Shown: positions 7,301 through 17,500, numbered from the stretch's first letter. The stretch is DNA of 64,000 bases from Verrucomicrobiaceae bacterium (GCA_016713035.1 JADJPW010000014.1:181509-245508); one strand, 5' to 3'. The notes: generated by a model not told the origin, from the sequence alone. A program made the numbers and translations.

Positions 7301-7313
7301 AAACTTGGCACGG
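7293..7313. promoter_or_regulatory. Perfect 9-bp inverted repeat overlapping the -24 element, with a third half-site at 7380-7387
   Basis: CCGTGCCAA and TTGGCACGG are separated by three bases. One arm is the -24 box of the rsr promoter. A further copy of the half-site CCGTGCCA lies about 80 bases upstream of the promoter, close to rtcR. The upstream copy could be part of an RtcR enhancer site. The palindrome at the promoter could instead let a protein block sigma-54 polymerase. Both roles are inference. Confidence 0.45.
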
Positions 7314-7442
7314 AGGGGTCGGATGACGCTGGAAGCCTTGTAAATACAGGGGAAGAAAATTTTACGGGTGTTTTCTTGGCCGTGCCATGACACCAAACAA
7401 ATCCTGATTGTTTATCTGATAAGCTAGCTAATTATCCAAACT

Positions 7443-9041
7443 ATGGCTTCAGCTAAACCCATCATCACTTTCGGCTTCCTCGGCTCCACGTTGGACCGCG
7501 CTCAGGGCGCGGAGCGGTGGTCGAAATGGCGGCCGACGGTGGCGATGTGTCAGCAGGAGGATTTGCTCATTTCGCGGCTCGAGTTGCTCGTGGAGCCGAA
7601 GTTTGCCGATCTGGCGAAAAGCGTGGTCGCGGACATCGCGAAGGTTTCGCCGGAGACGGAGGTGGTGGTGCATGAGTTCGCGCTGAAGGACCCGTGGGAC
7701 TTTCAGGAGGTGTATGAGCGGCTCTACGACTTCGTGCGTGGTTATGATTTCCAGCCGGAGAAGGAGGACTACCTCATCCACCTGACCACGGGCACGCATG
7801 TGGCGCAGATTTGCTGGTTCTTGCTCAATGAGGCGAATTTCATCCCGGCGCGGCTGCTGCAAACCTCGCCGTCACGCGAGGGCGGACGCGATGCGAAGGC
7901 CTGCGGGCGCTACGAGATTATCGACATCGACCTCTCGAAGTATGACCGGCTCTCAACCCGCTTCGCGCAGGAGCAGGAGCGAACGCTGGATTTCCTGAAA
8001 AGCGGCATCGCCACGAAGAGCAAGGGCTTCAACAAGCTCATCGAGCAGATCGAACTCGTCGCCGTGAACTCCAAAGCGCCGATCCTCATCATGGGACCGA
8101 CCGGCGCGGGCAAATCGATGCTCGCAGGCCGCATCTACGACCTGCGACGCTCACGGGCCGGTTTGAGCGGTCGATTCGTCGAAGTGAACTGCGCCACGTT
8201 GCGTGGCGATCAGGCGATGTCGGCCCTGTTTGGCCACAAACGCGGCTCGTTCACGGGTGCGCAGTCGGACCGGCCGGGTTTGCTCAAAGAGGCGGACAAA
8301 GGGCTGATTTTCCTCGATGAGATCGGCGAACTCGGGCTCGACGAGCAGGCGATGCTGCTGCGTGCGCTCGAAGACAAAACCTTTCTGCCGCTGGGCAGCG
8401 ACAAGGCCGTGCAGAGCGACTTTCAGCTCATCGCGGGCACAAATCGCGACCTGCGGGCGCAGGTGGCTGCGGGCAAGTTCCGTGATGATTTGCTCGCTCG
8501 CATCAACCTGTGGACCTTCACGCTGCCGAGCCTCGCGGAGCGACGGGAAGACATCGCGGCGAATCTGGATTTCGAGCTGGAGCGATATGCGAAGGCGCAC
8601 CGGCGGCAGGTGAGGATGAACAAAGAAGCGCGGGAGGCATTTTTAAAATTCGCGAAAGGCCCGGAGGCGAAGTGGAATGCGAATTTTCGCGATTTGAACG
8701 CGGCGGTGACGCGGATGGCCACGCTGGCTCCGAAGGGGCGCATCACGGTGGAGTGCGTGGAGGCGGAGGTGGGGCGATTGCGGGAGGGGTGGCGGGAGAT
8801 GGGCCGAGAAGTGTTTTGTTCTCAGTTCTCAGTGCTTAGCGATGAGCTGGATCCGTTTGACCGCGTGCAGCTTGAATTTGTGATCAAGACCTGCCGCGAG
8901 TCGAAGACGCTGTCGGATGCGGGGCGGAAGCTGTTTGCGGTATCGCGGACGAAGCGCTCAAAGATGAACGATGCGGACAGGCTCAAGAAGTACCTGAAGC
9001 GCTTCAAGCTGACTTGGGAGCAGGTTTCGGCCATTCCTTGA
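7443..9041 (+). CDS. rtcR: RtcR, sigma-54 activator of RNA repair with N-terminal CARF sensor
   Basis: At 532 residues it has the length of E. coli RtcR. Residues 1-180 form the CARF-type sensor (starts MASAKPIITFGFLGSTLD, later YLIHLTTGTHVAQICWFLLNE). The AAA+ domain has Walker A GPTGAGKS, the sigma-54 contact loop as GSFTGA instead of the usual GAFTGA, and Walker B GLIFLDEIGEL. A C-terminal helix-turn-helix region follows (LEFVIKTCRESKTLSDAGRKLF). RtcR homologues are held inactive until the CARF domain binds RNA fragments with damaged or cyclic-phosphate ends. It is divergent from the rsr-rtcBA operon, whose promoter has -24/-12 boxes. The three bases before the ATG and the upstream 60 bases show no strong Shine-Dalgarno. 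Confidence 0.95.
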   Translation: MASAKPIITFGFLGSTLDRAQGAERWSKWRPTVAMCQQEDLLISRLELLVEPKFADLAKSVVADIAKVSPETEVVVHEFALKDPWDFQEVYERLYDFVRGYDFQPEKEDYLIHLTTGTHVAQICWFLLNEANFIPARLLQTSPSREGGRDAKACGRYEIIDIDLSKYDRLSTRFAQEQERTLDFLKSGIATKSKGFNKLIEQIELVAVNSKAPILIMGPTGAGKSMLAGRIYDLRRSRAGLSGRFVEVNCATLRGDQAMSALFGHKRGSFTGAQSDRPGLLKEADKGLIFLDEIGELGLDEQAMLLRALEDKTFLPLGSDKAVQSDFQLIAGTNRDLRAQVAAGKFRDDLLARINLWTFTLPSLAERREDIAANLDFELERYAKAHRRQVRMNKEAREAFLKFAKGPEAKWNANFRDLNAAVTRMATLAPKGRITVECVEAEVGRLREGWREMGREVFCSQFSVLSDELDPFDRVQLEFVIKTCRESKTLSDAGRKLFAVSRTKRSKMNDADRLKKYLKRFKLTWEQVSAIP

Positions 9042-9061
9042 GACAAGTTTCAAGGAATGGC
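9030..9061. terminator. Hairpin between rtcR and clpC stops
   Basis: An 11-bp perfect inverted repeat (GCCATTCCTTG/CAAGGAATGGC, 10-base loop) overlaps the rtcR stop codon and lies between two convergent genes. It has no clear T-tract on either side, so it may be a weak bidirectional terminator or a 3'-end stabilising hairpin. Confidence 0.5.
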
Positions 9062-9076
9062 ACGAAAATTAGGGCT

Positions 9077-11632
9077 CTAGGTCGAGGAGCTGACTTTTTC
9101 GAGCATCGCGTCGATTTCTGCCTCTTCGGCATCTGGAGTGCGCTCGGCGGCAGAGAATTTGAGGCGCTTGAGCTCGGCATCATGGCTGATGGTGACAGTG
9201 TCTCCTTCGCGGATGTCCTCACGCAGCATGTGTTCGGCGAGTGGATCCTCGATGTTCTTCTCCACGGCCCGGCGCATCGGACGAGCACCGTATTGTGGAT
9301 CGTAGCCTTCTTTGATGAGGAACTCGCGAGCACTGTCGTCGAGCAGGAGGGTGATCTGGCGCTTGGCGAGGCGGGCAAAGACCTTTTTGACTTCGAGATC
9401 GACGATTTGGCTGAGTTCTGCCTTTTCCAGCATGCGGAAGACGACGAGATCATCCAGACGGTTGAGGAACTCGGGCTTGAAGAACTTCTTCGCGGCCTCG
9501 TGGATCTTGCCTTTGATGCCTTCGTTGTCGGCGCTGTCCTGCTGCATGGCCATGAAGCCGAGGCTGGTCTGGCGCTTGATCTGCTCGGCACCGACATTGG
9601 AGGTCAAAATGACGATGGTGTTACGGAAGTCGATTTTGCGGCCGAAATTGTCTGTGACGACGCCTTCTTCCAAAATCTGGAGGAGGAGGTGCATGACGTC
9701 TGGATGGGCTTTTTCGACTTCATCGAACAAGACGACGCTGTAGGGCTTCCGGCGCACGGCTTCGGAGAGCTGACCGCCTTCTTCATAGCCGACGTATCCT
9801 GGAGGCGCACCAATCAAGCGGCTGGCGGTGTGCTTCTCCATGTACTCGGACATGTCGATCTGGATGAGGGCATCTGCGGTGCCGAACATGAACTCCGCGA
9901 GGTTTTTGGCGAGGAAGGTCTTACCCACGCCGGTAGGGCCGAGGAAGAGGAAGCTGCCGATAGGGCGACGCGGGTCTTTGAGATCGGCACGGGAGCGGCG
10001 GAGGGCTTTGGAGATGGCGATGACGGCTTCGTCCTGGCCGATGACCTTGCCTTTGAGCTCGGATTCCATTTTGAGGAGCTTCTGCGCCTCTGCGGTTTCC
10101 ATGCGCTGGAGTGGCACGCCGGTCCATTTGGAGACGACGGACATGATGTCGTCCTCGCTGACATCGACGATGCGCTCCTGGCTATTCACACGCCAGTTGT
10201 CCATGACTTCTTCAAAGCGCTTTTTGGCGTTCTTTTCGCGGTCACGCAGGCGGGCGGCTTGCTCGAAGTCCTGTTCTTTGATGGAGACTTCTTTGCCGAC
10301 GCGGATGTCTTCGATCTCAGCCTCGATGCCTTTGAGCTCGGTGGGGCGAGTCATGGCGGCGATGCGGGCCTTGGAACCAGCTTCGTCCATGATGTCGATG
10401 GCTTTATCAGGAAGGAAGCGGGAGGTGAGATAGCGGCTGCTGAGGTTTACCGCAGCTTTGATAGCATCATCGGAGTAGCGGGCCTTGTGATGGATCTCGT
10501 ATTTGCCGCGCAGGCCGAGGAGGATTTTGATGGCGTCCTCGACGGTGGGTTCTTCCACTTTCACCTGCTGGAAGCGGCGCTCCAGGGCGCTGTCTTTTTC
10601 GATGTGCTTGCGGAATTCATTGAGCGTGGTGGCACCGATGCACTGGAGCTCACCACGGCTGAGGGCGGGCTTGATGATGTTGGAGACATCGAGCGCACCT
10701 TCTGCGCCGCCAGCGCCGACCATGGTGTGCATTTCGTCGATGAAGAGGATGACGTTTTTCGCCTTCCGAATCTCATCCATGACGGCTTTGATGCGCTCTT
10801 CAAACTGGCCACGGTATTTGGTGCCTGCGACCATGAGTGCGAGGTCGAGGGTGATGACACGCTTGTCACGGAGGATTTCCGGTACGACGCCGCTGGCGAT
10901 TTCTTGAGCCAGACCCTCGACGATGGCGGTTTTGCCGACGCCGGCCTCACCAATGAGCACCGGATTGTTTTTCTGCCTGCGGCAGAGGATCTGGATGACG
11001 CGGGCGATTTCTTCCGTGCGGCCGATGACGGGGTCCATTTCGCCTTTCTGGGCGATTTCGGTCAGATCACGGCCAAAGGCCTTCAGCGCGGGTGTTTTGT
11101 CGCCTTTGCTTTTCTTTTCAGTAGGGGCACCACCTGGGGTGACGGCTTGTTTGCCTTCATCCTCATCGTCCTCGTCCTGCTTGGTGTTGGTGAAGTTGGG
11201 ATCGAGCTCGCGGAGGATTTCGCTGCGTGCTTTATCGAGATTCACTTCGAGATTTTTCAAAACCTGGGCGGCGACGCCATCTCCCTCACGCAGGAGTCCG
11301 AGGAGGATGTGCTCCGTGCCGACGTAGCTGTGATTGAGTGCCTTTGCCTCCTTGGAGGCGAGAGCGAGCACTTTTTTCACACGCGGGGTGTAGGGGATGT
11401 TGCCGACCATCTTTGTCTCTGGGCCAGAGCCGACCTGCTGCTCGACCTGGAGGCGGACGGTTTCGAGATCGAGCTTCAGTTTGGTGAGGACATTGACCGC
11501 GACACCCTGACCGAGCTTGATGAGGCCGAGTAACAGGTGCTCCGTGCCCACGTAATTGTGGTTGAAGCGGTCAGCTTCTTTACGAGCGAGCGCCAGCACC
11601 TGCTGTGCGCGGGGGGTGAAGTTATTCATCAT
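9077..11632 (-). CDS. clpC: ATP-dependent Clp protease ATP-binding subunit ClpC
   Basis: An 851-residue class I Hsp100 unfoldase that feeds proteins to ClpP. Order: two N-terminal Clp repeats (MMNNFTPRAQQVLALARKEA, YVGTEHLLLGL and YVGTEHILLGL), AAA-1 with Walker A GEAGVGKT and Walker B VILFIDEMHT, the middle segment with a UVR motif (EQDFEQAARLRDREK) that marks ClpC rather than ClpA/B, AAA-2 with GPTGVGKTFLAK, and the C-terminal GYDPQYGARPMRRAVE. Length is normal for ClpC. Neither clpP, ctsR nor mcsAB is adjacent. The long open frame on the opposite strand of this gene is a codon-bias shadow. Confidence 0.96.
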   Translation of the reverse strand: MMNNFTPRAQQVLALARKEADRFNHNYVGTEHLLLGLIKLGQGVAVNVLTKLKLDLETVRLQVEQQVGSGPETKMVGNIPYTPRVKKVLALASKEAKALNHSYVGTEHILLGLLREGDGVAAQVLKNLEVNLDKARSEILRELDPNFTNTKQDEDDEDEGKQAVTPGGAPTEKKSKGDKTPALKAFGRDLTEIAQKGEMDPVIGRTEEIARVIQILCRRQKNNPVLIGEAGVGKTAIVEGLAQEIASGVVPEILRDKRVITLDLALMVAGTKYRGQFEERIKAVMDEIRKAKNVILFIDEMHTMVGAGGAEGALDVSNIIKPALSRGELQCIGATTLNEFRKHIEKDSALERRFQQVKVEEPTVEDAIKILLGLRGKYEIHHKARYSDDAIKAAVNLSSRYLTSRFLPDKAIDIMDEAGSKARIAAMTRPTELKGIEAEIEDIRVGKEVSIKEQDFEQAARLRDREKNAKKRFEEVMDNWRVNSQERIVDVSEDDIMSVVSKWTGVPLQRMETAEAQKLLKMESELKGKVIGQDEAVIAISKALRRSRADLKDPRRPIGSFLFLGPTGVGKTFLAKNLAEFMFGTADALIQIDMSEYMEKHTASRLIGAPPGYVGYEEGGQLSEAVRRKPYSVVLFDEVEKAHPDVMHLLLQILEEGVVTDNFGRKIDFRNTIVILTSNVGAEQIKRQTSLGFMAMQQDSADNEGIKGKIHEAAKKFFKPEFLNRLDDLVVFRMLEKAELSQIVDLEVKKVFARLAKRQITLLLDDSAREFLIKEGYDPQYGARPMRRAVEKNIEDPLAEHMLREDIREGDTVTISHDAELKRLKFSAAERTPDAEEAEIDAMLEKVSSST

Positions 11633-11772
11633 AGATGGGAAAGGGGGCGGATTGGTTTTCCAGGAGTATCTGGCGAAACGTTAAGTGGTCGGGAAATGGA
11701 ATGCAACCTCTCCACGGGGGATTTTCGTTCCCGGGCTGTGCTGACAGTTAGCAGATGATAAAAATCTGCCGC

Positions 11773-12351
11773 TCACGCACGCCGCTGCATCACCCGCAGC
11801 AGCTCACGTCCCTGCCGGCTTGGGTAGCCTGTTTCGGGCACATAATTTTCGATAATTTCAAAGCTGGGGGCAAAGAGCACGGCCAGTTCATCAGGCGTGA
11901 TGCCAAAGGGCGGCCCGGTCTCGCCAGGATCGAGCTCTGGATTGATGAACCAGATGCCAATGAGCAGTCCACCAGGGCGTAGTAGCCGCGCCATCGCATC
12001 ACGATACTGTACACGCAGATCTGGGGTCAAAGCGCAGAGGCAGGTATGCTCTACGACAGCGTCATAGTGACCTTCGTGCTGAAAAAGATCCTCGCAGACG
12101 AAGCGCTCCGCGAGCTGGGGGTAGAGCTGGCGAGCGCGGCTGATGGCCGTGGGGGCGATGTCTAGCCCTACGGCATCCAGGCCCAGTGTGGCGAGATGCG
12201 CCACATCATGCCCCAATCCGCAGCCTGGAACGAGCACGCGACCGGTGATCGTATGGCGCGTGAACCATTCCGCCAGCGGCGGAGAGGGCTCTCCACGGTC
12301 CCACGGAGTGAATTCATCGACGTAGGCCTGCTCCCAACTGGTAATCTGCAT
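11773..12351 (-). CDS. TPMT-family SAM-dependent methyltransferase
   Basis: From ATG 12351 (MQITSWEQAYVDEFTPWDRG) the 192-residue protein shows the thiopurine-methyltransferase-like pattern: an N-terminal WDxG, SAM motif I VLVPGCGLGHDV, LGLDAVGLDIAPTAI with the acidic ribose-binding residue, and YDAVVEHTCLCAL followed by the conserved RLLRPGGLLIGIWF. Relatives methylate small thiols, selenium or tellurium compounds, or halide-like nucleophiles, and the substrate is unknown here. The open frame extends to 12441, but the earlier codons do not look like the family. It lies 40 bases downstream of the PUR-family gene on the same strand, so the two may share a transcript. Confidence 0.82.
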   Translation of the reverse strand: MQITSWEQAYVDEFTPWDRGEPSPPLAEWFTRHTITGRVLVPGCGLGHDVAHLATLGLDAVGLDIAPTAISRARQLYPQLAERFVCEDLFQHEGHYDAVVEHTCLCALTPDLRVQYRDAMARLLRPGGLLIGIWFINPELDPGETGPPFGITPDELAVLFAPSFEIIENYVPETGYPSRQGRELLRVMQRRA

Positions 12352-12391
12352 CTTCGCGAAGGGTGGTGTGTGAGGTGGTGGAATCGGAGGA

Positions 12392-12652
12392 TCAATCCTC
12401 GTCCACGCTGCCGTCACCGCCATTGGCCACGTCCAGTGCACGCATCATCGCGTCCATGAACTCCTGTGCGGCCTCGATGGGTAGGATGATCGTGTCGCGT
12501 CGTCCGCGCACGTCCTCGGTGATTTTGATGAATCGACCGCGGTCGTTCTCTTTGAGGTCCAGGAAGAATATCTTCCTGTCCGTCACGATTTTTTCCGAAT
12601 GCAGCGGCGGATTATGCGGCCGCCGTTCTTCATCTGATTCAAAGTTCCTCAT
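12392..12652 (-). CDS. PUR-family (DUF3276) nucleic-acid-binding protein
   Basis: An 86-residue protein with the single PUR repeat of bacterial Pur-alpha-like proteins: KIVTDRKIFFLDLKENDRGR, FIKITEDVRGRRDTIILPIE and AAQEFMDAMMRAL, then an acidic tail (GGDGSVDED). Bacterial members (Bacteroidota, spirochaetes, Verrucomicrobiota) bind single-stranded DNA/RNA as dimers. Size and motif order are normal. The divergent spmAB gene starts 127 bases away, so the intergenic region probably holds two promoters, although no strong boxes were found. Confidence 0.85.
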   Translation of the reverse strand: MRNFESDEERRPHNPPLHSEKIVTDRKIFFLDLKENDRGRFIKITEDVRGRRDTIILPIEAAQEFMDAMMRALDVANGGDGSVDED

Positions 12653-12779
12653 GCCAGTGTTGTTTTAGCCTGCCAGGCTGCGGCACCGCGCCGCTGGGTA
12701 TCTCCTGGAAGTCAGCCTGAGTGTAGGAACCTGCGTTCTCCTTGTCAATGCCTGTCTCGCAAGGCATTCTCCGCCCGTC

Positions 12780-14210
12780 ATGCTGAATAAAATCTGGGCC
12801 GTCCTCCTTTTCATCGGAATCATCGTCGCGGGTATCACCGGGCACATCTCTGGCACAGGCAGCGTGGTCGATGAGGCGGCGAAGGCGGCTGAAAAGGCCG
12901 TGATGGGCATCGCCCTGCCCCTGGCGGGCATGATGATGTTTTGGCTCGGTGTGCTGCGCCTGATGGAGAAAGGCGGCGTGCTGAGTGCGGTGGTGCGCAC
13001 TTTCCGCCCGGTGCTGCGTAGGCTCTTTCCTGATGTGCCGCCAGAGCATCCGGCGATGGGCGCGATGGTGATGAATCTCTCTGCGAACATGCTCGGACTC
13101 TCCAACAACGCCACGCCGATGGGCCTCAAAGCCATGGGGCACCTCCAGGAGCTCAATGTTCAAAAGCAGAGCCCCAGCAACACGATGGTCACCTTCCTCG
13201 CGCTGAACACTGCCGGCTTCACGCTCATCCCGATCACCGCGATGAATTTCCTCAATGCCGCTGGTATCAGCAATAGCTACCGCGTCATCATCCCCACAAT
13301 CCTCGCGACGGCATGCACCAGCACCACCGCGGTGATCGCCGCACGCTTCTTCCAGCGCATGCCCCGCTTTGCGCAGACGACCGATGCACCTGAGGCCCCA
13401 GATGCTGTGGGAGTGCCATCCGCCAGCGCCAGCGGCATCTCCCGGCGGGCCAAAGGATGGCTCGGCCTGCTCACGGTGCTCTTTATCGGCATCTCTGCGT
13501 TGGAGCTAGGCCCACGGCACTGGCGGCCGGATTTCCTGGCGAAAACAGGCCTGCAAAGCGTGATCCAGAACTCCGAAAAGCATCAAGCTGAAGCGGCACG
13601 CATCATGGCCGAGAAAAAGGCTGCGGCTGCTACGGCACAACAAACCAGCGCCAGCGTGCCAAGCGGGGTCTCCCTCTGGCGCCGCACGATGGATGGTGCC
13701 TCTGGACTCGCCATCCCCGCGATTCTACTCGCGGCCGTGGGCCTCGCCTGGGCACGAGGAGTGCCGGTGTATGAGGAATTCGTCGAAGGAGCCAAAGAGG
13801 GCTTCCAGGTCGCTGTGCGCATCATGCCCTACCTCGTCGCCATGCTCTCGGTGCTCGGCATTTTGCGTGCGAGTGGTGCCTTTTTATTGCTGGAGCATCT
13901 TTTGGCGCCGCTACTCACGCTACTGGGTTTCCCGGTGGAGCTGCTCTCTCTAGCGCTCATGCGACCACTCAGTGGATCGGGTGCTCAGGGCCTGCTGACA
14001 GAGATCCTGACCCGCGCAGACCTGTCCGAGTCGGTGAAGCTGACGGCGGCTATCCTTTATGGCTCCACAGAGACGACTTTCTATGTGCTAACCGTGTACT
14101 TCGGCAGTGTCGGCATCCGCCGTTTTCGCCATGCCTTACTCGCGGGCCTCACAGCTGACTTCGTCGGCATGGTCGCCGCGATCGGCTTTGGGCGGTTACT
14201 CTTCGCTTGA
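12780..14210 (+). CDS. Fused SpmA-SpmB nucleoside-recognition membrane protein
   Basis: A 476-residue polytopic membrane protein. The N-terminal half (MLNKIWAVLLFIGIIVAGIT, GALPLAGMMMFWLG-like helices, and NMLGLSNNATPMGLKAM) matches SpmA. The C-terminal half (FVEGAKEGFQVAVRIMPYLV, LMRPLSGSGAQGLL, and YGSTETTFYVLTVYFGSVGI) matches SpmB. Both carry the 'nucleoside recognition' (Gate) domain. They are separate genes in sporulating Firmicutes but fused in many Gram-negatives, where the function is unknown. An Ala/Lys-rich linker with one extra helix (residues ~220-300) joins the halves. Initiates at ATG 12780 directly after the divergent PUR gene's promoter region. Confidence 0.85.
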   Translation: MLNKIWAVLLFIGIIVAGITGHISGTGSVVDEAAKAAEKAVMGIALPLAGMMMFWLGVLRLMEKGGVLSAVVRTFRPVLRRLFPDVPPEHPAMGAMVMNLSANMLGLSNNATPMGLKAMGHLQELNVQKQSPSNTMVTFLALNTAGFTLIPITAMNFLNAAGISNSYRVIIPTILATACTSTTAVIAARFFQRMPRFAQTTDAPEAPDAVGVPSASASGISRRAKGWLGLLTVLFIGISALELGPRHWRPDFLAKTGLQSVIQNSEKHQAEAARIMAEKKAAAATAQQTSASVPSGVSLWRRTMDGASGLAIPAILLAAVGLAWARGVPVYEEFVEGAKEGFQVAVRIMPYLVAMLSVLGILRASGAFLLLEHLLAPLLTLLGFPVELLSLALMRPLSGSGAQGLLTEILTRADLSESVKLTAAILYGSTETTFYVLTVYFGSVGIRRFRHALLAGLTADFVGMVAAIGFGRLLFA

Positions 14211-14347
14211 GCTTGTTCCTTGTAGAATCGGCTTCCCAGGCGTAGAACAAGGCATCTGCGGCTCTGCCGCCTGTTCTTTTCCATCCTCTTCCACCCGCGT
14301 GAACCAATTCCTGCGGTGTTCGTCATCGAACTTTGTGGCCCGGCCCG

Positions 14348-14489
14348 TTTCAAACCATCGGGAGCTACGCAATCGGAGTGTCATGTCATGCCTTCACTGG
14401 AAGACAGCGCACCGGACCTGCGGGCCCCCACCTGGACCTCATGGGATACGTGAGCCCGCTGACCTCGGACGGCACAGGTGGGTTTGAAA
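14348..14489 (+). ncRNA. Candidate structured RNA between spmAB and the TamB-like gene (unclassified)
   Basis: The 340-base gap between two plus-strand genes contains mutually supporting inverted repeats: TTTCAAACC (14348-14356) with GGTTTGAAA (14481-14489) as a 9-bp closing stem. An alternative is CCCACCTG (14427-14434) with CAGGTGGG (14475-14482). Inside are a CTTC/GAAG hairpin and CTCATG-GGATA-CGTGAG (14438-14454). A terminator-like hairpin follows. The architecture resembles a free-standing small RNA such as 6S, but no diagnostic 6S, SRP or tmRNA sequence was recognised, so the class is left open. It could also be just the spmAB 3' untranslated region. Confidence 0.42.
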
Positions 14490-14522
14490 GCGTCCAAGCT
14501 CCGCCTTGGGCGCTTTCTCTTT
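14486..14522 (+). terminator. Rho-independent terminator
   Basis: GAAAGCG-t-CCAAG pairs with CTTGG-g-CGCTTTC around a short loop and is followed by TCTTTT. It would end transcription from spmAB or from the candidate RNA before the next gene starts at 14580. Confidence 0.65.
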
Positions 14523-14579
14523 TGGTGGGGGATGTATTGAATTCCGCGTTTTATGCGGCATCGAAGACTTGTGTCTGAA

Positions 14580-17500
14580 ATGCCCGCTAAACCCAAACGC
14601 CGTTGGCTAAAATGGCTCCTGCGCCTGTTTTTCGCCGGAGTCGTACTTTTAGTGCTCGCGGGCCTCTTCCATGCAGCGCTGCTGCGGGCCATTTTGCAGC
14701 ATGGTGGGCCCAGAGGGGCCGATTTCGCAGGGGTGAAGCTAAAATGGCAAGTCGATGGCTCCGTCACCGGAGATGTGAAGCTCACAAACATCACCGCCAG
14801 TGGCCTGATGATCGAAAAAGCGACCATCGACGAATTTTCCGCCGAGTATGACGTGCAGGCGCAGACGACAGACATCCTGCGGCGCATCACGCTGAAGCAA
14901 GTCGATGCCGTAATCGACCTGCGGAAGCTCCCACCTGCCAAAACACCCACAGAGCCCAAAAAGGCCTCCACCGGCAAGCCGCCGCCTCTCGTATGGCCGA
15001 AGGTGATCGACATCGAAAACGTCAGCGCCATCGTCACTCTCGCGAATGGTAAGGTGCTGACTATACGCGGCCTCACGCTGCGTGTCGGCGAGGGCATGCC
15101 GGGCGTGTTTGAGTGCGCGGAGTTCAGGTTAGAGCCGGGTGATCTGCATGTGGCGGATGTCAAAGCCGCCGTGCAGTGGGGAGACCGTGAGCTGACCATC
15201 TCAGGCCTCGATCTACCGTATGGAGCCAACTTGAATGGCCTCAAGCTCGATCTACGCGACTGGGCGAACGATGCCGCCAGTGTGAAACTGGACGCCGGAC
15301 TCGGAAAAGCCGCCGTAGCCGTGGAGGCGCTGGCGAAGGGCATCTTCGCCGACACTATGCAGACGAAAGCAGATGTGAAAGTGACTCACTTCACCTCCAA
15401 TGACTGGAAGATGCCGCCAGGCGTCACTTTCGGCCCTGTGAATGCTGAGGTGCATGCCGAAGGCGATCCGATGAAACCGATGGCAATGCGTGTGCAAGGC
15501 AACGTAGCCGTAGCTGATGTGAAAGCAGCTGGGGCACTGCTCGACAGCGTCACCGCGAGCTTCACCGTCCAAGACGGCCTCGCAAAGATCAGCGATGCCA
15601 AGATGCTCCGAGGCTCGAATGAGGTGACTCTGGTGGCAGAGTCCAGATTGGCCGCAGAGGTGATGAAGTCCCCCTGGACGGCTCAGGTAAAATCCAAGCT
15701 CGCCGATGTAGCGCAGCTCCTGGTGAAGCCACCGCCAGTGAAAGGCCTGATCGAGCTCACCGCGACTGCCGAAGGCCTCGGCACCACGCCGACAAAGGCC
15801 CAAGCACATGTCGATGGCCGTGATTTGAGCTTTGAAAAATACACACTGCCAAAACTGGCCGTGGATGTGTCGCTGGATGGCAAAGCCGCAAAAATAAGCG
15901 TGCCTGCATTGATGCTAGGCCAGGGCAATCGCATCGACTTGAATGCTGCGATGACAATGGACGATGCCATGCCTGTCACAGCAGATTGGCAGATTCAAGT
16001 CGATGATCCTGCATTGCTCATGAAGACAGTGAACCTGCCACCTCTGCCGCAGCCAGTGACAGCAAAGCTGACTTCGAGCGGCAAGGCATCCCTCAAAGTG
16101 AATGATCCGATGAACGCAGATGCCGACTTCACGCTGAGCGTGAAAGACGGGCGCTATGGCGATGCACCGCTGCCTCTCATCGAGGTGAAAGCCCTCATTT
16201 CCCAAGGCGCGGCCACTTTGGAGTCCTGCCGCGTGACGGTGGATGCGCGGAATCGTGTCGATTTGAAGGGCAAGGCTGCATTGAAGGCTCCGTGGGCATT
16301 TGCGGTGGATGGCGTGATCGAGATGCCAGAGCTCAAGACGCTAAACACGCTGCTCGCAGCCTTCCAGGCTCCTCCGCTGGAAAATGGCGGCGTGATGGCC
16401 CGGCTCGATGTGCATGGTGATGCCAGCCCCTGGCGCGGTGAAGGCGCGGTGACACTGAATGCCACTAAAGTAAAAATCGCCAGCATGCCTGAGGCTGCGG
16501 ATGTGGATCTAAAGACCACCTTTGCGGGCAAGACCGCGACGATCGAGTCGATGCAGGCCGTGCTGGGGCCGTGGAAGCTGCTGACCAAAGGCGTGGTGAA
16601 CGACCAACAGGCAGATATGAGCGAACTGAGCCTCTGGCAAAAAGACCGGAAACTCCTGAGTGGTCGCGCCAAGGCATCGCACGATCTGCGCACGCTGGAT
16701 GTGCTACTGCGTGCGAAAGAACTACCCGTGCATGAGATCGCCGCCGCTGCTGGCGTGAAGGACATCCCGCCAGCCATTTTGAGCACAGAGATCACGGTGC
16801 TCGGGCTCGAAGACGCGAAGGTGCAACTTAAAGTGCGGGACGTGAAAGCTCCCGGCATGCCAAAGAGCTTTGCTCCGACTCAAGTGGATGTTTTGACGAC
16901 GCTGAAGGGCGGCAAGCTCGTGGTGGATGCCCAGGTGGATCAGAAGCCGCTAAAGCCGCTTTTGCTGAAAGCTGAATCTCCGGTAGTGGTGGCCGATTTG
17001 ATGAAAAAACCGGCTCTGGCGGCTGATTTGCCCATCAAGGCCACTTTGGACATGGCGGAGAGTGATCTGGGCTTTCTGAGGGATTTTGCCCCGGAGGTGC
17101 TGAAGGCCATTCCGGCCAAAATGCGGCTCAATGCCAAGGTGGGAGGCACCGTGAAAGCGCCGCTCATCGATTCAGCTCTCGATGTCGATGTGGCAGAAGT
17201 CAGCTTTGTGAGTGCGGACATGCCAAGCGTGCGAGATGTGAAGGTGAGAGTGCGCACCCATGATCGCAAAGCGACACTGGAAGACATCTCCGCACTGCTG
17301 GCAGGTGGCCGAGTGAAGCTCGGCGGCACAGTGGACGCCGCGAAGATGGATGACCCGCGTTTTGACCTGAAATTGATGGCTCGGGAGGCCCTGGTGTTTC
17401 GCAATCCCACCTCCAGCCTGCGTGCGAATGCAGATATCGCCTGTGTGGGCTCGCTGAAGGCGGCCCGCGTGAGTGGCCTGGTCGAAGCGGTGCGTGGACG

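Noticed and set aside
9014..11533. An 839-codon open frame on the plus strand opposite clpC
   Set aside because: It mirrors the ClpC frame through GC-rich codon bias, contains no known motif, and the ClpC protein on the other strand is unmistakable.
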